Source: an uncultured Roseburia sp. (GTDB taxonomy: Bacteria > Bacillota > Clostridia > Lachnospirales > Lachnospiraceae). From it: a DNA stretch of 64,000 bases. Each line of letters starts with the position of its first letter. The first letter of the stretch is position 1. A program made the position numbers and the translations under genes. A model generated the notes under the pieces. The model saw nothing but the letters and a program-made list of their open reading frames with translations. It made no database searches and was not told the DNA's origin. Of the stretch, positions 15,362 to 22,148 are shown in pieces. Where the stretch lies: positions 56,640-120,639 of the forward strand of contig CANRSX010000011.1 of assembly GCA_947642555.1 (NCBI GenBank), given 5' to 3'.

Positions 15362-16363
15362 TCAGGTGGTCTCTCTGGAAATTAATTCCACATCAATCTT
15401 CGATATCGCATCCCGGCTGACCGTTTCGTGGTTCACCAGGGAAATCAGCAGGTCCGCCGCCTGCTCCGCCATCTGTTTTACATTCTGCCGGATTGTCGTC
15501 AGCGCCGGAAACACATTCTCGCACAGCGATATATCATCATATCCGATCACCTTTACTTTCCCGGGCACCGGGATTTTTCTCCTGGCAAGCGAGCGCAGTC
15601 CTCCGAGCGCAAGGTAATCGGTGGTAAAAAACACGCCGTCCAGTCCCGGATTCTCCTCTAACAGCTCATCCATCATATTCTCGCCCTCGTTGTAGTGATT
15701 CATGTATTCCGCGATGCAGAGCATTGGCTCTATCCCATGGCTTCTCATCGCCTGCATGAACCCCTCCACGCGGTCTTTATAAGCGGAGATCTCCTGATTG
15801 TAGCTGACGACGCACACATTCCGGCACTGTCTGCCGTACAGCTCCTCCGCCGCCAGCCTTCCTCCTTTTACATTATCACTCTCGATCAGGCAGTATGGAA
15901 CCTCCGATTCCGCGCCGGCAGATACGGGCCGCCGGTCAATGCAGACGAACGGGAGGCCTTTTCTGATTTTTGCTATGCCGCGTCCCCCGACGTAGATAAT
16001 CCCGCTGACCTTCTGTCCCAGCAGCATATCCATCTGCTCGTTTTCAATCCGCTCGTCCTCGTTATTATTGCAGATCAGCGTCAGATACCCGTATGTCATC
16101 AGAATCTTCTGCAGCTCTAAGATAATCATCGCAAAAAATTCATTCGTGATATCGGGAACCAGAATCCCGATTACCCGGACCGTGCTGACCCGCAGTCCCC
16201 TGGCCAGCTGGTTGGGATGAAAATCGTACTCCTCAATAATTTTTTTTACGCGCTCTTCCGTCTCTTTCGAAAATCTGCCGTTCTGATTGATCACACGTGA
16301 CACGGTAGCGATCGACACGCCCGCCATCTCTGCGATATCTTTCACAGATAGTTCTTTTCCCAT
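15362..16363 (-). CDS. LacI-family transcriptional regulator
   Basis: 333 residues. Helix-turn-helix at 5-25 (SVKDIAEMAGVSIATVSRVI) and hinge region HPNQLARGLR, all canonical LacI. The effector domain (60-330) is a ribose-binding-protein fold: GILVPDITNEFF, FVCIDRRPV, VIGYDDISL, LTTIRQNV. It should bind the GTAAAGG/CCTTTAC palindromes at 14.44-15.28 kb and release them when a ligand (ribose, nucleoside or derivative; inferred) is present. Starts 18 bases after the methyltransferase gene, so it may be cotranscribed with it. Confidence 0.9.
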   Translation of the reverse strand: MGKELSVKDIAEMAGVSIATVSRVINQNGRFSKETEERVKKIIEEYDFHPNQLARGLRVSTVRVIGILVPDITNEFFAMIILELQKILMTYGYLTLICNNNEDERIENEQMDMLLGQKVSGIIYVGGRGIAKIRKGLPFVCIDRRPVSAGAESEVPYCLIESDNVKGGRLAAEELYGRQCRNVCVVSYNQEISAYKDRVEGFMQAMRSHGIEPMLCIAEYMNHYNEGENMMDELLEENPGLDGVFFTTDYLALGGLRSLARRKIPVPGKVKVIGYDDISLCENVFPALTTIRQNVKQMAEQAADLLISLVNHETVSRDAISKIDVELISRETT

Positions 16364-16381
16364 CCCCCGGTCTTCCCCTTC

Positions 16382-17878
16382 TCATCGATACTGTATCACA
16401 AATAAAAAGAATCCCGTCTTCTCCCGGATGCAGTATTCCTCCAGCAGCCTGTATTCCTCCCTGAGCCGGAGCTGTTTTTTTACAAACCCGGATTCGTTTG
16501 TATACATCACAATCACACCGCCCGGCGCGAGGATCTGTGCTGATTTCTCAAAAAACTTTTCGTAGAGCAGATCCTGTTCTTCCTTCGTCTTCTTCCCGCG
16601 CATGGGCATATCCGTGACGATCTCGTCAAAAAGCTGATCGTGCCGGAAGTCGAAGTAGTCACGGTTGATAAAATTGATCTGTTCCCCTGCGGCCGCGGCG
16701 TTTTCCCTGGCCATCCGCACGGCGTCCCCGAAGGTGTCGATCCCGTATTTATCCCCTGCCGGCACGCGGATATCCCGCTCGATCAGCATGGTGCCAACCC
16801 CGCAGAACGGATCCAGAATCAGCGCGTCTTCTTTTAAATACGGTTCCGCAAGCATCATAAACATCGCGGCCGCCGCCGGATGAACCGAGACAGGCAGCGC
16901 GTGCTTCCGGTAATCAAAGCGGCGCATGGGCACGGTGAGCAGCTTTAAAAACGCCGCATACCCGCCCTCCTTCTTCTCGATCAGGCGGATCTCCACCTCG
17001 TATTCCCCCACGGAATTGATCAGCCGCTGCCCGGACAGGTGCGAGAGCTCCGCCGCAAACCGCTTTGCAAACCGCGCGCGCTCCGCCAGCTCCATCGTGC
17101 TCTTCACCTCGAGCCGGTAATAGAACGCTCCCGCCGGCTCATGGCACTCCTCCAGAAGCTTTAAAACCCCCGCTTTCCACACCGCAGCCGCAGCCGCAGC
17201 AGGATTCGCGCCGATGCCTTCCGGCGCGGGAAGCGCGAGCAGAATCTCCCTGCAGGTCCGCAGCAGCGTCAGTGTATTCATATCCTTCGTGATCACGCGC
17301 ACTCCGAGAGAATGCGGCTCCGCCGTCTTCCCGAGCGCCCGTTTCAGCTCGGACGCCTCGTCGATCGTCACCTGTCGCTGTTCACGGTTCGTCGTCAGCA
17401 CAAACATATGCTCTTTCTGAAACCGTGTAAACGTGTGATGCGGGATTCCTTCTACCTCTGTAATCAGCCGGTCGAGCTCCCTTAATTCCTCCGCGACATG
17501 CTTTTTTTCTTCCGCCGCCACCGGCCGCGCCGCAAGCGCATCCCGCTGTTCCTTTAGCGCGTCAAAATAATCCCCGATGTCCAGCTTTGCAAGCGCCGCC
17601 GGGTAAGCGCTCCGGACAAACAGCGTCTCCTCCCTCTGATATGCCTCATACAGAGCGTCCACGGCTTCGTCAAGCTGCAGATCGCCGAGCAGCAGCGCGG
17701 CGTTTCTGCGCACCTTCGGATCTTCGTCTGACAGGAAGCCGCACAAAAGTTCCTGTATGCCAGGCTGTTCCCGCAGGGCGTCCCGCGCCTCCTTCTCCCT
17801 GGATTCACTTCGCAGCAGGCTTAAATTCTCCCTCAGATTCTGATTTTTCTTTAATTCCTCATAGTATTTTTCCAGCAT
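16382..17878 (-). CDS. HEAT-repeat protein fused to a THUMP/RNA methyltransferase-like domain
   Basis: 498 residues. N-terminal third: alpha-helical repeats (LRESGxxE-like start; LCGFLSDEDPKVRRNAALLL and LDEAVDALYEAY are HEAT-like). Middle: a region resembling the RNA-binding part of TRM11/THUMP methyltransferases. C-terminal: S-adenosylmethionine fold with DPFCGVGTMLIER (motif I), later TDMPMRGKK at the position of the catalytic N/D-P-P-Y/F motif of base-N methyltransferases, and GGVIVMYTNES. It probably methylates tRNA or rRNA. HEAT repeats on such an enzyme are unusual in my experience of the family. The start is the ATG at 17878 with a modest site AAAGATGGG. Confidence 0.72.
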   Translation of the reverse strand: MLEKYYEELKKNQNLRENLSLLRSESREKEARDALREQPGIQELLCGFLSDEDPKVRRNAALLLGDLQLDEAVDALYEAYQREETLFVRSAYPAALAKLDIGDYFDALKEQRDALAARPVAAEEKKHVAEELRELDRLITEVEGIPHHTFTRFQKEHMFVLTTNREQRQVTIDEASELKRALGKTAEPHSLGVRVITKDMNTLTLLRTCREILLALPAPEGIGANPAAAAAAVWKAGVLKLLEECHEPAGAFYYRLEVKSTMELAERARFAKRFAAELSHLSGQRLINSVGEYEVEIRLIEKKEGGYAAFLKLLTVPMRRFDYRKHALPVSVHPAAAAMFMMLAEPYLKEDALILDPFCGVGTMLIERDIRVPAGDKYGIDTFGDAVRMARENAAAAGEQINFINRDYFDFRHDQLFDEIVTDMPMRGKKTKEEQDLLYEKFFEKSAQILAPGGVIVMYTNESGFVKKQLRLREEYRLLEEYCIREKTGFFLFVIQYR

Positions 17879-17949
17879 ATTCCCATCTTTCCACGCGGCC
17901 TGCCAGGATTTACCTGCTCTATCCGCCGCATCGTTTTTATGCTGGTATT

Positions 17950-18810
17950 CTACCTGATTTCCTCCTCTTTTGCAATACCGTTCACATCAATGTAATCGAG
18001 CAGGTCCGCCTTAAACGCAAGCCAGGCGTCCTCGTGCTCCACAAAATATTTCGGACAGTTTTTTCCATTTACGTCATAATGCCGGATCACGTCTTCTGTA
18101 GTCAGGTTGTAACGCCCCATCAGCCAGGTCACGAGCCGGATCAGCGACCGATAGGTCGCATCCGTAAATTTTCCCGTCTCATCCGGGATACAGCACTCGA
18201 TGGAAACCGTATCGGCATTCCGCTCATTGGAGGTGTAGGCGATCTCATTGCAGGGAATGCACTGAATGATCTCCCCCTCCATCCCGATAATAAAATGGCT
18301 GCTGGCGTAGGTCTCCCCGGAATCCTTAAGCCCCTGAAAAAAGCTGCGGTTGTTTTCCGCGCTTGTCCCCGGATTGGCCGTGTAGTGAACCACAACCCCT
18401 TTTACCTCAGGAAGCGCCGTCCCGGGTCTCGAGTATTCATTGTAATCGAGAAGCTCCACGATGAAATCCGGCGCCTCCGCCACATACTTGACATCATAAG
18501 CCATCACCGGCACCTCCGGCTCACGGTTCAGCCATATCCGCCGGCCTGTGAACAGGACCGCAAGCACCACCAGCGGAACCGCAAGGCATACCGTAAGCCG
18601 GAGAATACGTCTCCTCCTCCTTCTCGCCCGGCGCCTCCTGCGCTGCTCCTCGTAGCGGCGACGCTCCCTCATCCGCTCTGTCTCACGCTCTTCCCGCCGC
18701 CTCCTGCCCTCTCTGTCCTGGTTTTCCATCCGGTGCTCCCTCATTGGCCCGGCGCCTCTCTGCCGCCGCTCTGGCCGGCCGTCTCTCCTCATCTCATTCC
18801 CGTATTCCAT
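17950..18810 (-). CDS. Membrane-anchored N-acetylmuramoyl-L-alanine amidase (Amidase_2)
   Basis: 286 residues. Residues 1-70 are extremely basic (runs of R with E), cytoplasmic; one membrane helix (about 70-88); then an extracytoplasmic amidase_2 domain with GVVVHYTANPG (first zinc His), SSHFIIG, and HYDVNGKNCPKYF (second His and Cys ligand). It cleaves the bond between muramic acid and the stem peptide in cell wall. The Arg-rich tail may bind nucleic acid or acidic lipids or simply enforce topology; this is unknown. GGAAGAAAACAG before the ATG. A weak TATACA-type -10 stands near 18838 on the minus strand. Confidence 0.85.
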   Translation of the reverse strand: MEYGNEMRRDGRPERRQRGAGPMREHRMENQDREGRRRREERETERMRERRRYEEQRRRRRARRRRRRILRLTVCLAVPLVVLAVLFTGRRIWLNREPEVPVMAYDVKYVAEAPDFIVELLDYNEYSRPGTALPEVKGVVVHYTANPGTSAENNRSFFQGLKDSGETYASSHFIIGMEGEIIQCIPCNEIAYTSNERNADTVSIECCIPDETGKFTDATYRSLIRLVTWLMGRYNLTTEDVIRHYDVNGKNCPKYFVEHEDAWLAFKADLLDYIDVNGIAKEEEIR

Positions 18811-19032
18811 CTGTTTTCTTCCGTTTCATAAAAAAGATTGTATACTCTTTCAAAAATATGCCTGTCTGCACCAGAAACTTTATATGATTTTGGTATTAAC
18901 CACTGATCCCGCGCCCCATTTTCCCAATGTATCCCAACAAATAATCTGTTAATTCTGGGCAGTTTACCCGCATTTCATCATTTATTTTTCATATATTCAC
19001 CAATTGTCCACAAATACTTTACATGGATTTTA

Positions 19033-19061
19033 TTGATTTCATTCTCTGGGGATGGTATACT
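19033..19061 (+). promoter_or_regulatory. Promoter of the 43-aa gene
   Basis: TTGATT (19033-19038), 17 bases, TATACT (19056-19061). Start near 19068, leader about 30 bases. The 220 bases to the left (18811-19030) are A/T-rich with no gene. Confidence 0.65.
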
Positions 19062-19096
19062 TTTTCCAACAACAGGAAGCAAAGGAGGCACAAAAT

Positions 19097-19228
19097 ATGA
19101 CGTTTACCATTGATCCGTCCATGACATTTAACGAAGTAGTCGCATATTATAAGAAATATCTTGCTGCCGCCAAAGAAAAGGGGATCAAGCCCGTTTCGTT
19201 TCTGCATTTCCTCACAGGCAGATCATAA
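19097..19228 (+). CDS. Small protein of unknown function (43 aa)
   Basis: 43 residues, soluble, mixed charge: an N-terminal TFTIDPSMTFNEVVAYY segment, then a helix-forming KKYLAAAKEKG and a C-terminal VSFLHFLTGRS. Strong evidence that it is real: a 17-spaced promoter, AAAGGAGG ten bases before the ATG, and an intrinsic terminator directly after the stop. It is a complete one-gene transcription unit. Not recognised; no membrane segment. Confidence 0.75.
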   Translation: MTFTIDPSMTFNEVVAYYKKYLAAAKEKGIKPVSFLHFLTGRS

Positions 19229-19267
19229 AACCGGCTGACAGGCCTCGCTTGTCATCCGGCTTTTTTT
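19229..19267 (+). terminator. Intrinsic terminator of the 43-aa gene
   Basis: Arms CCGGCTGACA (19231-19240) and TGTCATCCGG (19250-19259), one mismatch, followed by C and seven T. Confidence 0.85.
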
Positions 19268-19510
19268 ACAAATGGACAGTTTGCGAAGCATGCTGTCCAT
19301 TGTTAATCAGGCATATCATTATCTTACAGCGGCCGCCTGCTGCTGTGTTTTAAGGTTTTCTTAATTTTTCAGGGACACGGACGGGCGCAGATACTGCATC
19401 TGCGGGAAAGGCTGTCACTAGTACGTCACTAATTCGCGGTCAAACTTTTGTATGATCTGAAACAGAGTATGAGATTCGTACTTTCCGATCCAATCTTTTC
19501 CTTTTCCATA
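19268..19510. other. Gene-free stretch with a diverged short repeat
   Basis: No gene is convincing here. A 34-base stretch at 19352-19385 (AAGGTTTTCTTAATTTTTC then AGGGACACGG) recurs with about six changes at 22069-22102, upstream of the AraC gene. This may be a copied promoter region left from a rearrangement. Confidence 0.35.
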
Positions 19511-19750
19511 TTAACGCCCCTTCCTCTCCTTCAATGCAACATCCAAATAGTAGAAGAACAATCTCCTGGCGCCGTAAAAATCTGTTCTGCCAAGCGGGCA
19601 ACGGACAAGCCGGTCATGAAATTCCAAAAAGTCAATTCTGTGCGCGCCATTCCCGCTGCTTCGCATTGATTCTGTCCCGGTTCCTGCTCCTGTATTGCCG
19701 CATTCCAAGCACTTCTGCCGGATTGCTTTCATTGGCGTAAGTTTCGCCAT
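19511..19750 (-). pseudogene. Decayed small Cys-rich mobile-element protein
   Basis: The N-terminus MAKLTPMKAIRQKCLEC is the start of a small Cys-rich protein common in Clostridia prophages and conjugative elements, where it continues with a second CP..C..YR motif. Here the expected second motif is displaced or disrupted (RCPLGRTDFYGARRLFFYY) and the middle is unrelated, so it looks recombined or frameshifted. Low confidence. Confidence 0.35.
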
Positions 19751-19848
19751 TGTCTGTTTTCTCCTCCCTTAATCTTCAATAATTTCTGTTACGTCACACT
19801 CCAGAGCGTCTGCAGGTTTTCCAACAGTAGCCGTACTTACTTTTCAAG

Positions 19849-19878
19849 TATTCAATTTTGAATATTTTATGATATAAT
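19849..19878 (+). promoter_or_regulatory. Promoter with palindromic operator of the broken XRE regulator
   Basis: TATTCAA-TT-TTGAATA (19849-19864) lies in the -35/spacer region of a TATAAT -10 (19873-19878). Typical self-repression site of small XRE regulators. Confidence 0.5.
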
Positions 19879-19897
19879 GTTTTTCAGAGGTGAAAAT

Positions 19898-20322
19898 ATG
19901 GGAATAAATGAAGTGATACAAGTAGGAAGCAGGATAAAAAAATATAGAAAATCAATGCTGGAATACCATATTCAACATATTCTAACTATGAAAACAATAA
20001 TCGTGAACCAAATGAAGACCAACTGCGAAAAATCGCTTCTGCGTTAGGCACTTCGGAAGTTGAATTGTTAGGTTTATCAAAAGAGAAATTTTTCAAACCA
20101 TTAAATGATGAGATTGCATATCTTAATTTCTTGTTATCATTAGGATACGAATATGTAGATACATTTTACGATAATGAAGACGGATATGACAGATGCATCT
20201 ATATTCCCAGTGAAAATATTGATATTCCTTTGACTGGAAAAGAATACGAACATCTAAAAAAAGCTATTATTAGTGATACAGAAACAGAATTGTATATACT
20301 TAGAAAAAAGAAAGGTCTTTGA
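19898..20322 (+). pseudogene. XRE-family regulator, frameshifted with internal deletion
   Basis: Starts GINEVIQVGSRIKKYRK (ATG 19898, AGAGGTG site), the first helix of an XRE domain. About 45 bases later the frame changes to GIPYSTYSNYENNNREP, then EDQLRKIASALGTSEVELLG, which is the second half of the same domain. The expected helices 2-3 (about 15-20 residues) are missing and the frame is shifted, so no functional DNA-binding domain can be made. The C-terminal 80 residues (KEKFFKPLNDEIAYLNFLLS to the end) remain open to 20322. Confidence 0.7.
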
Positions 20323-20399
20323 TACACCAGGCCAGCCGACCCACCCCAGGACTAACCAGGCCACTTTAGGTTCTTACAAAACTGGGAAAGGAGATTTTT

Positions 20400-20815
20400 A
20401 TGGAAACACAGATTGTATATTGTGATGAAACCGGCGATGACGGATTAAATACAGCTTCCAGCGAATTGAAAATGACAGTCAGGGAAGCTGGAACTTTTTA
20501 CTTATAACAGATAAAGGACGTATTTCTCCCATGAGAAAAACCGCACGAGCCATAAGAGCTTATAACCCAATACAATCACAATTTGGAGGATACATTAACA
20601 AACCTATCAAAAATATGATAGAGGATGTTCTTGAAAAAGATTCTAAAGAATCACACTTTATTCAAATTTGCGACTTTATCTCTTATTTTGTCCATCTGTA
20701 TTACTTAACGAGATATAAGAGAAAAGAACTTCCTAATCGTGTAGGGAATTTAATAAATATGGAATTTGTCGGGAGTGTAATGGCAACTTTCTCTGCCAAT
20801 AGAATTTTTTTGTAA
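20400..20815 (+). pseudogene. DUF3800 protein with internal deletion
   Basis: Begins ETQIVYCDETGDDGLNTASS (the conserved N-terminal D-E motif of DUF3800), then jumps out of frame to ENDSQGSWNFLLITDKGR, SPMRKTARAIRAYNPI and the C-terminal HFIQICDFISYFVHLYY. DUF3800 proteins are about 230-270 residues; roughly 130 residues between the two parts are missing. Broken beyond function. Its stop codon touches the palindromic element that follows. Confidence 0.75.
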
Positions 20816-20976
20816 AAGTTCAGCCAGTCGAAATTGCATGGGTGAAAATCGTGCTCGCACGAATTTTCATCCATCGATTTCGACTGAGGGAGCGCCCGTA
20901 TATGAGCAAAAGTGAGCCGTGAAACGGCGGAGAGCGCCGTAGGCGCGGTTTTGCGAATGGCGCGGGCTAAACTTTT
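20814..20976 (+). repeat. Palindromic structured element, copy 1
   Basis: 163 bases closed by inverted ends AAAAGTTCAGCC (20814-20825) and GGCTAAACTTTT (20965-20976). Inside: a long hairpin (20826-20885; arms start AGTCGAAAT and end ATTTCGACT, loop CTCG), then TATGAGCAAA, short hairpins GCCG-TGAAA-CGGC and GCGCC-GTA-GGCGC, and GCGAATGGCGCGGG. Copy 2 (28545-28709) has the same order with different but still self-complementary stems. The rest of the gap to 21181 holds only A/T-rich sequence and an AATAATATTATT palindrome. Confidence 0.75.
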
Positions 20977-21181
20977 CGTAACTTTTTATTAAAAAAGCCA
21001 GCCACGAAAAATATGGCCTGGTAATTTATCCCAAAAAGTGAAAACACCACCTACGACGCATTCGCGCTTTCAGTGGTTCAATAATATTATTACATGCGAA
21101 TCACTGTTTGTCAATATTTTTAATCACATAAGTAAACATTAACAGACAGCATACAATAACTATGAAAGGAAGGTATACATT

Positions 21182-21427
21182 ATGAGCAACCGCGAATTAG
21201 CAAAAGATATGATTGACCGTCTTCCCGAGGATAAAATGATCTTTGTTCTCAATATTTTAGAAAACATCGGACAAATGGCAGGTATAGAAATATACCCGGA
21301 TTTCCAGCCAAACGAAACGACAATAGCCGCAATGGCAGAAACGGACGAAATGATAAGGACAGGCAGCGGACAGCATTTCCATGGTTCGGCTGAAGAATTT
21401 ACAGATCTGCTTTTATCGGAGGATTAA
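21182..21427 (+). CDS. Antitoxin of a YafQ/RelE-type module
   Basis: 81 residues. The N-terminal NRELAKDMIDRLPEDKMIFV and LNILENIG segment is a pattern found in Firmicutes antitoxins; the C-terminal part (NETTIAAMAETDEMI, then SAEEFTDLLL) is the flexible toxin-wrapping region, with a family-typical EFTD-LL end. Translationally coupled to the toxin two bases downstream. ATG preceded by AAAGGAAGG. Expected to bind the toxin and repress the shared promoter. Confidence 0.82.
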   Translation: MSNRELAKDMIDRLPEDKMIFVLNILENIGQMAGIEIYPDFQPNETTIAAMAETDEMIRTGSGQHFHGSAEEFTDLLLSED

Positions 21428-21429
21428 CC

Positions 21430-21702
21430 ATGCTGAATCTGAATGCCTCCACGGCGTACAAAAAGGATCTGAAGTTATGCAAGAAACGTGGCTATAATCT
21501 TACGCTCCTGAATGATGTGATAAACACGCTTCTGATCCCCGAACCCCTGCCATTTAAGAATAAAGACCATTCACTTTCCGGGAATCCTGCCGGGAAACGA
21601 GAATGTCATATTCTGCCGGACTGGCTGCTTATATACCAAATCGATGATAACGAGCTGTACCTCGTCCGTACCGGTACCCATGCCGATCTGTTTGGTTTAT
21701 AA
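21430..21702 (+). CDS. YafQ-family mRNA interferase toxin
   Basis: 90 residues. The E. coli YafQ active-site residues H50, H63, D67, W68, H87, F91 have exact counterparts H47, H60, D64, W65, H84, F88, all shifted by three. Motifs DHSLSGNPAGKRECHILPDW and YLVRTGTHADLF are classic. It is a ribosome-dependent endoribonuclease that cuts mRNA. The set of catalytic residues is complete, so it is probably active and held by the preceding antitoxin. Confidence 0.9.
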   Translation: MLNLNASTAYKKDLKLCKKRGYNLTLLNDVINTLLIPEPLPFKNKDHSLSGNPAGKRECHILPDWLLIYQIDDNELYLVRTGTHADLFGL

Positions 21703-21752
21703 ATACCAGCAGGCGCCCCAAACATGGCGTATTCGGTCAGATGCAGGCCACA

Positions 21753-21781
21753 GGGAAATATCTGTACCATGACAACATAAT
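21753..21781 (+). promoter_or_regulatory. Weak promoter of the holin-like toxin
   Basis: GGGAAA (21753-21758), 17 bases, CATAAT (21776-21781). The region 21753-21825 is an inverted copy of the antitoxin promoter and leader at 21983-22056, but with both hexamers worse. Confidence 0.6.
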
Positions 21782-21848
21782 ATGCTTAACCGGGGAGCCG
21801 AAGGGGCGATTATGTCAGCCGCCGGACGAAAGAAAGGGGGCTGGTGCT

Positions 21849-21935
21849 ATGGTTACATATTCGGATCTGATTCAGTTTGTAATTATGCTTTGCGCCGTTA
21901 TAATTCTTGTTATCAACATCAGACGCAAAAAATAG
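21849..21935 (+). CDS. Holin-like type I toxin peptide (28 aa)
   Basis: 28 residues: VTYSDLIQFVIMLCAVIILV then INIRRKK. A short polar start, one membrane helix and a basic tail match the holin-like toxin family (TxpA/BsrG-like, Hol_Tox). AAAGGGGG lies 8 bases before the ATG. The stop codon lies inside the left arm of the terminator hairpin, so any RNA ending at this hairpin from the other side is antisense to the toxin 3' end, as in txpA/RatA. Confidence 0.75.
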   Translation: MVTYSDLIQFVIMLCAVIILVINIRRKK

Positions 21936-22021
21936 CGCCCTCGTCCTGGTAAGATAAGGCGCTATTTCAGGTTTTAACACTGCCGGCGGCTAGGTGTACT
22001 CTAGCTTTTGGCTCCCTTGTT
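21925..22021 (-). ncRNA. Antisense antitoxin RNA of the holin-like module
   Basis: Inferred RNA of about 95 bases from the consensus promoter at 22028-22056 to the shared hairpin, after which the minus strand reads TTTTTT. It overlaps the 3' end of the toxin mRNA (RatA-like arrangement), so pairing would lead to RNase III cleavage or block readthrough. Confidence 0.62.
21930..21967. terminator. Shared bidirectional terminator of the holin-like module
   Basis: Perfect 10-base arms AAATAGCGCC (21930-21939) and GGCGCTATTT (21958-21967) around an 18-base loop; T-rich on both sides. The toxin stop codon TAG is in the left arm. Confidence 0.8.
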
Positions 22022-22027
22022 AAGCAT

Positions 22028-22056
22028 ATTATATGTCATTCAGGCAGATTTTTCAA
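22028..22056 (-). promoter_or_regulatory. Strong promoter of the holin-like module antitoxin RNA
   Basis: Minus strand TTGAAA (22051-22056), 17 bases, TATAAT (22028-22033). Consensus -10 and near-consensus -35, clearly stronger than the related toxin promoter facing it. Confidence 0.78.
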
Positions 22057-22148
22057 CGATAAATTAAAAAGGTTTTCTTCATTTTTCCAGGACGCGGATC
22101 AGGCATAATTTCCCTGGAAACCGCGGATAAAAAGGATATCACGACAGT

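Noticed and set aside
17587..18831. 414-codon plus-strand frame opposite the amidase and methyltransferase genes
   Set aside because: It spans two well-supported minus-strand genes, is Pro/Arg-rich and has no domain or start site.
20814..20976. Assignment to HEARO/omega-RNA or a named MITE family
   Set aside because: No IscB/TnpB gene is near and I cannot verify the family consensus; only structure and similarity between the two copies are supported.
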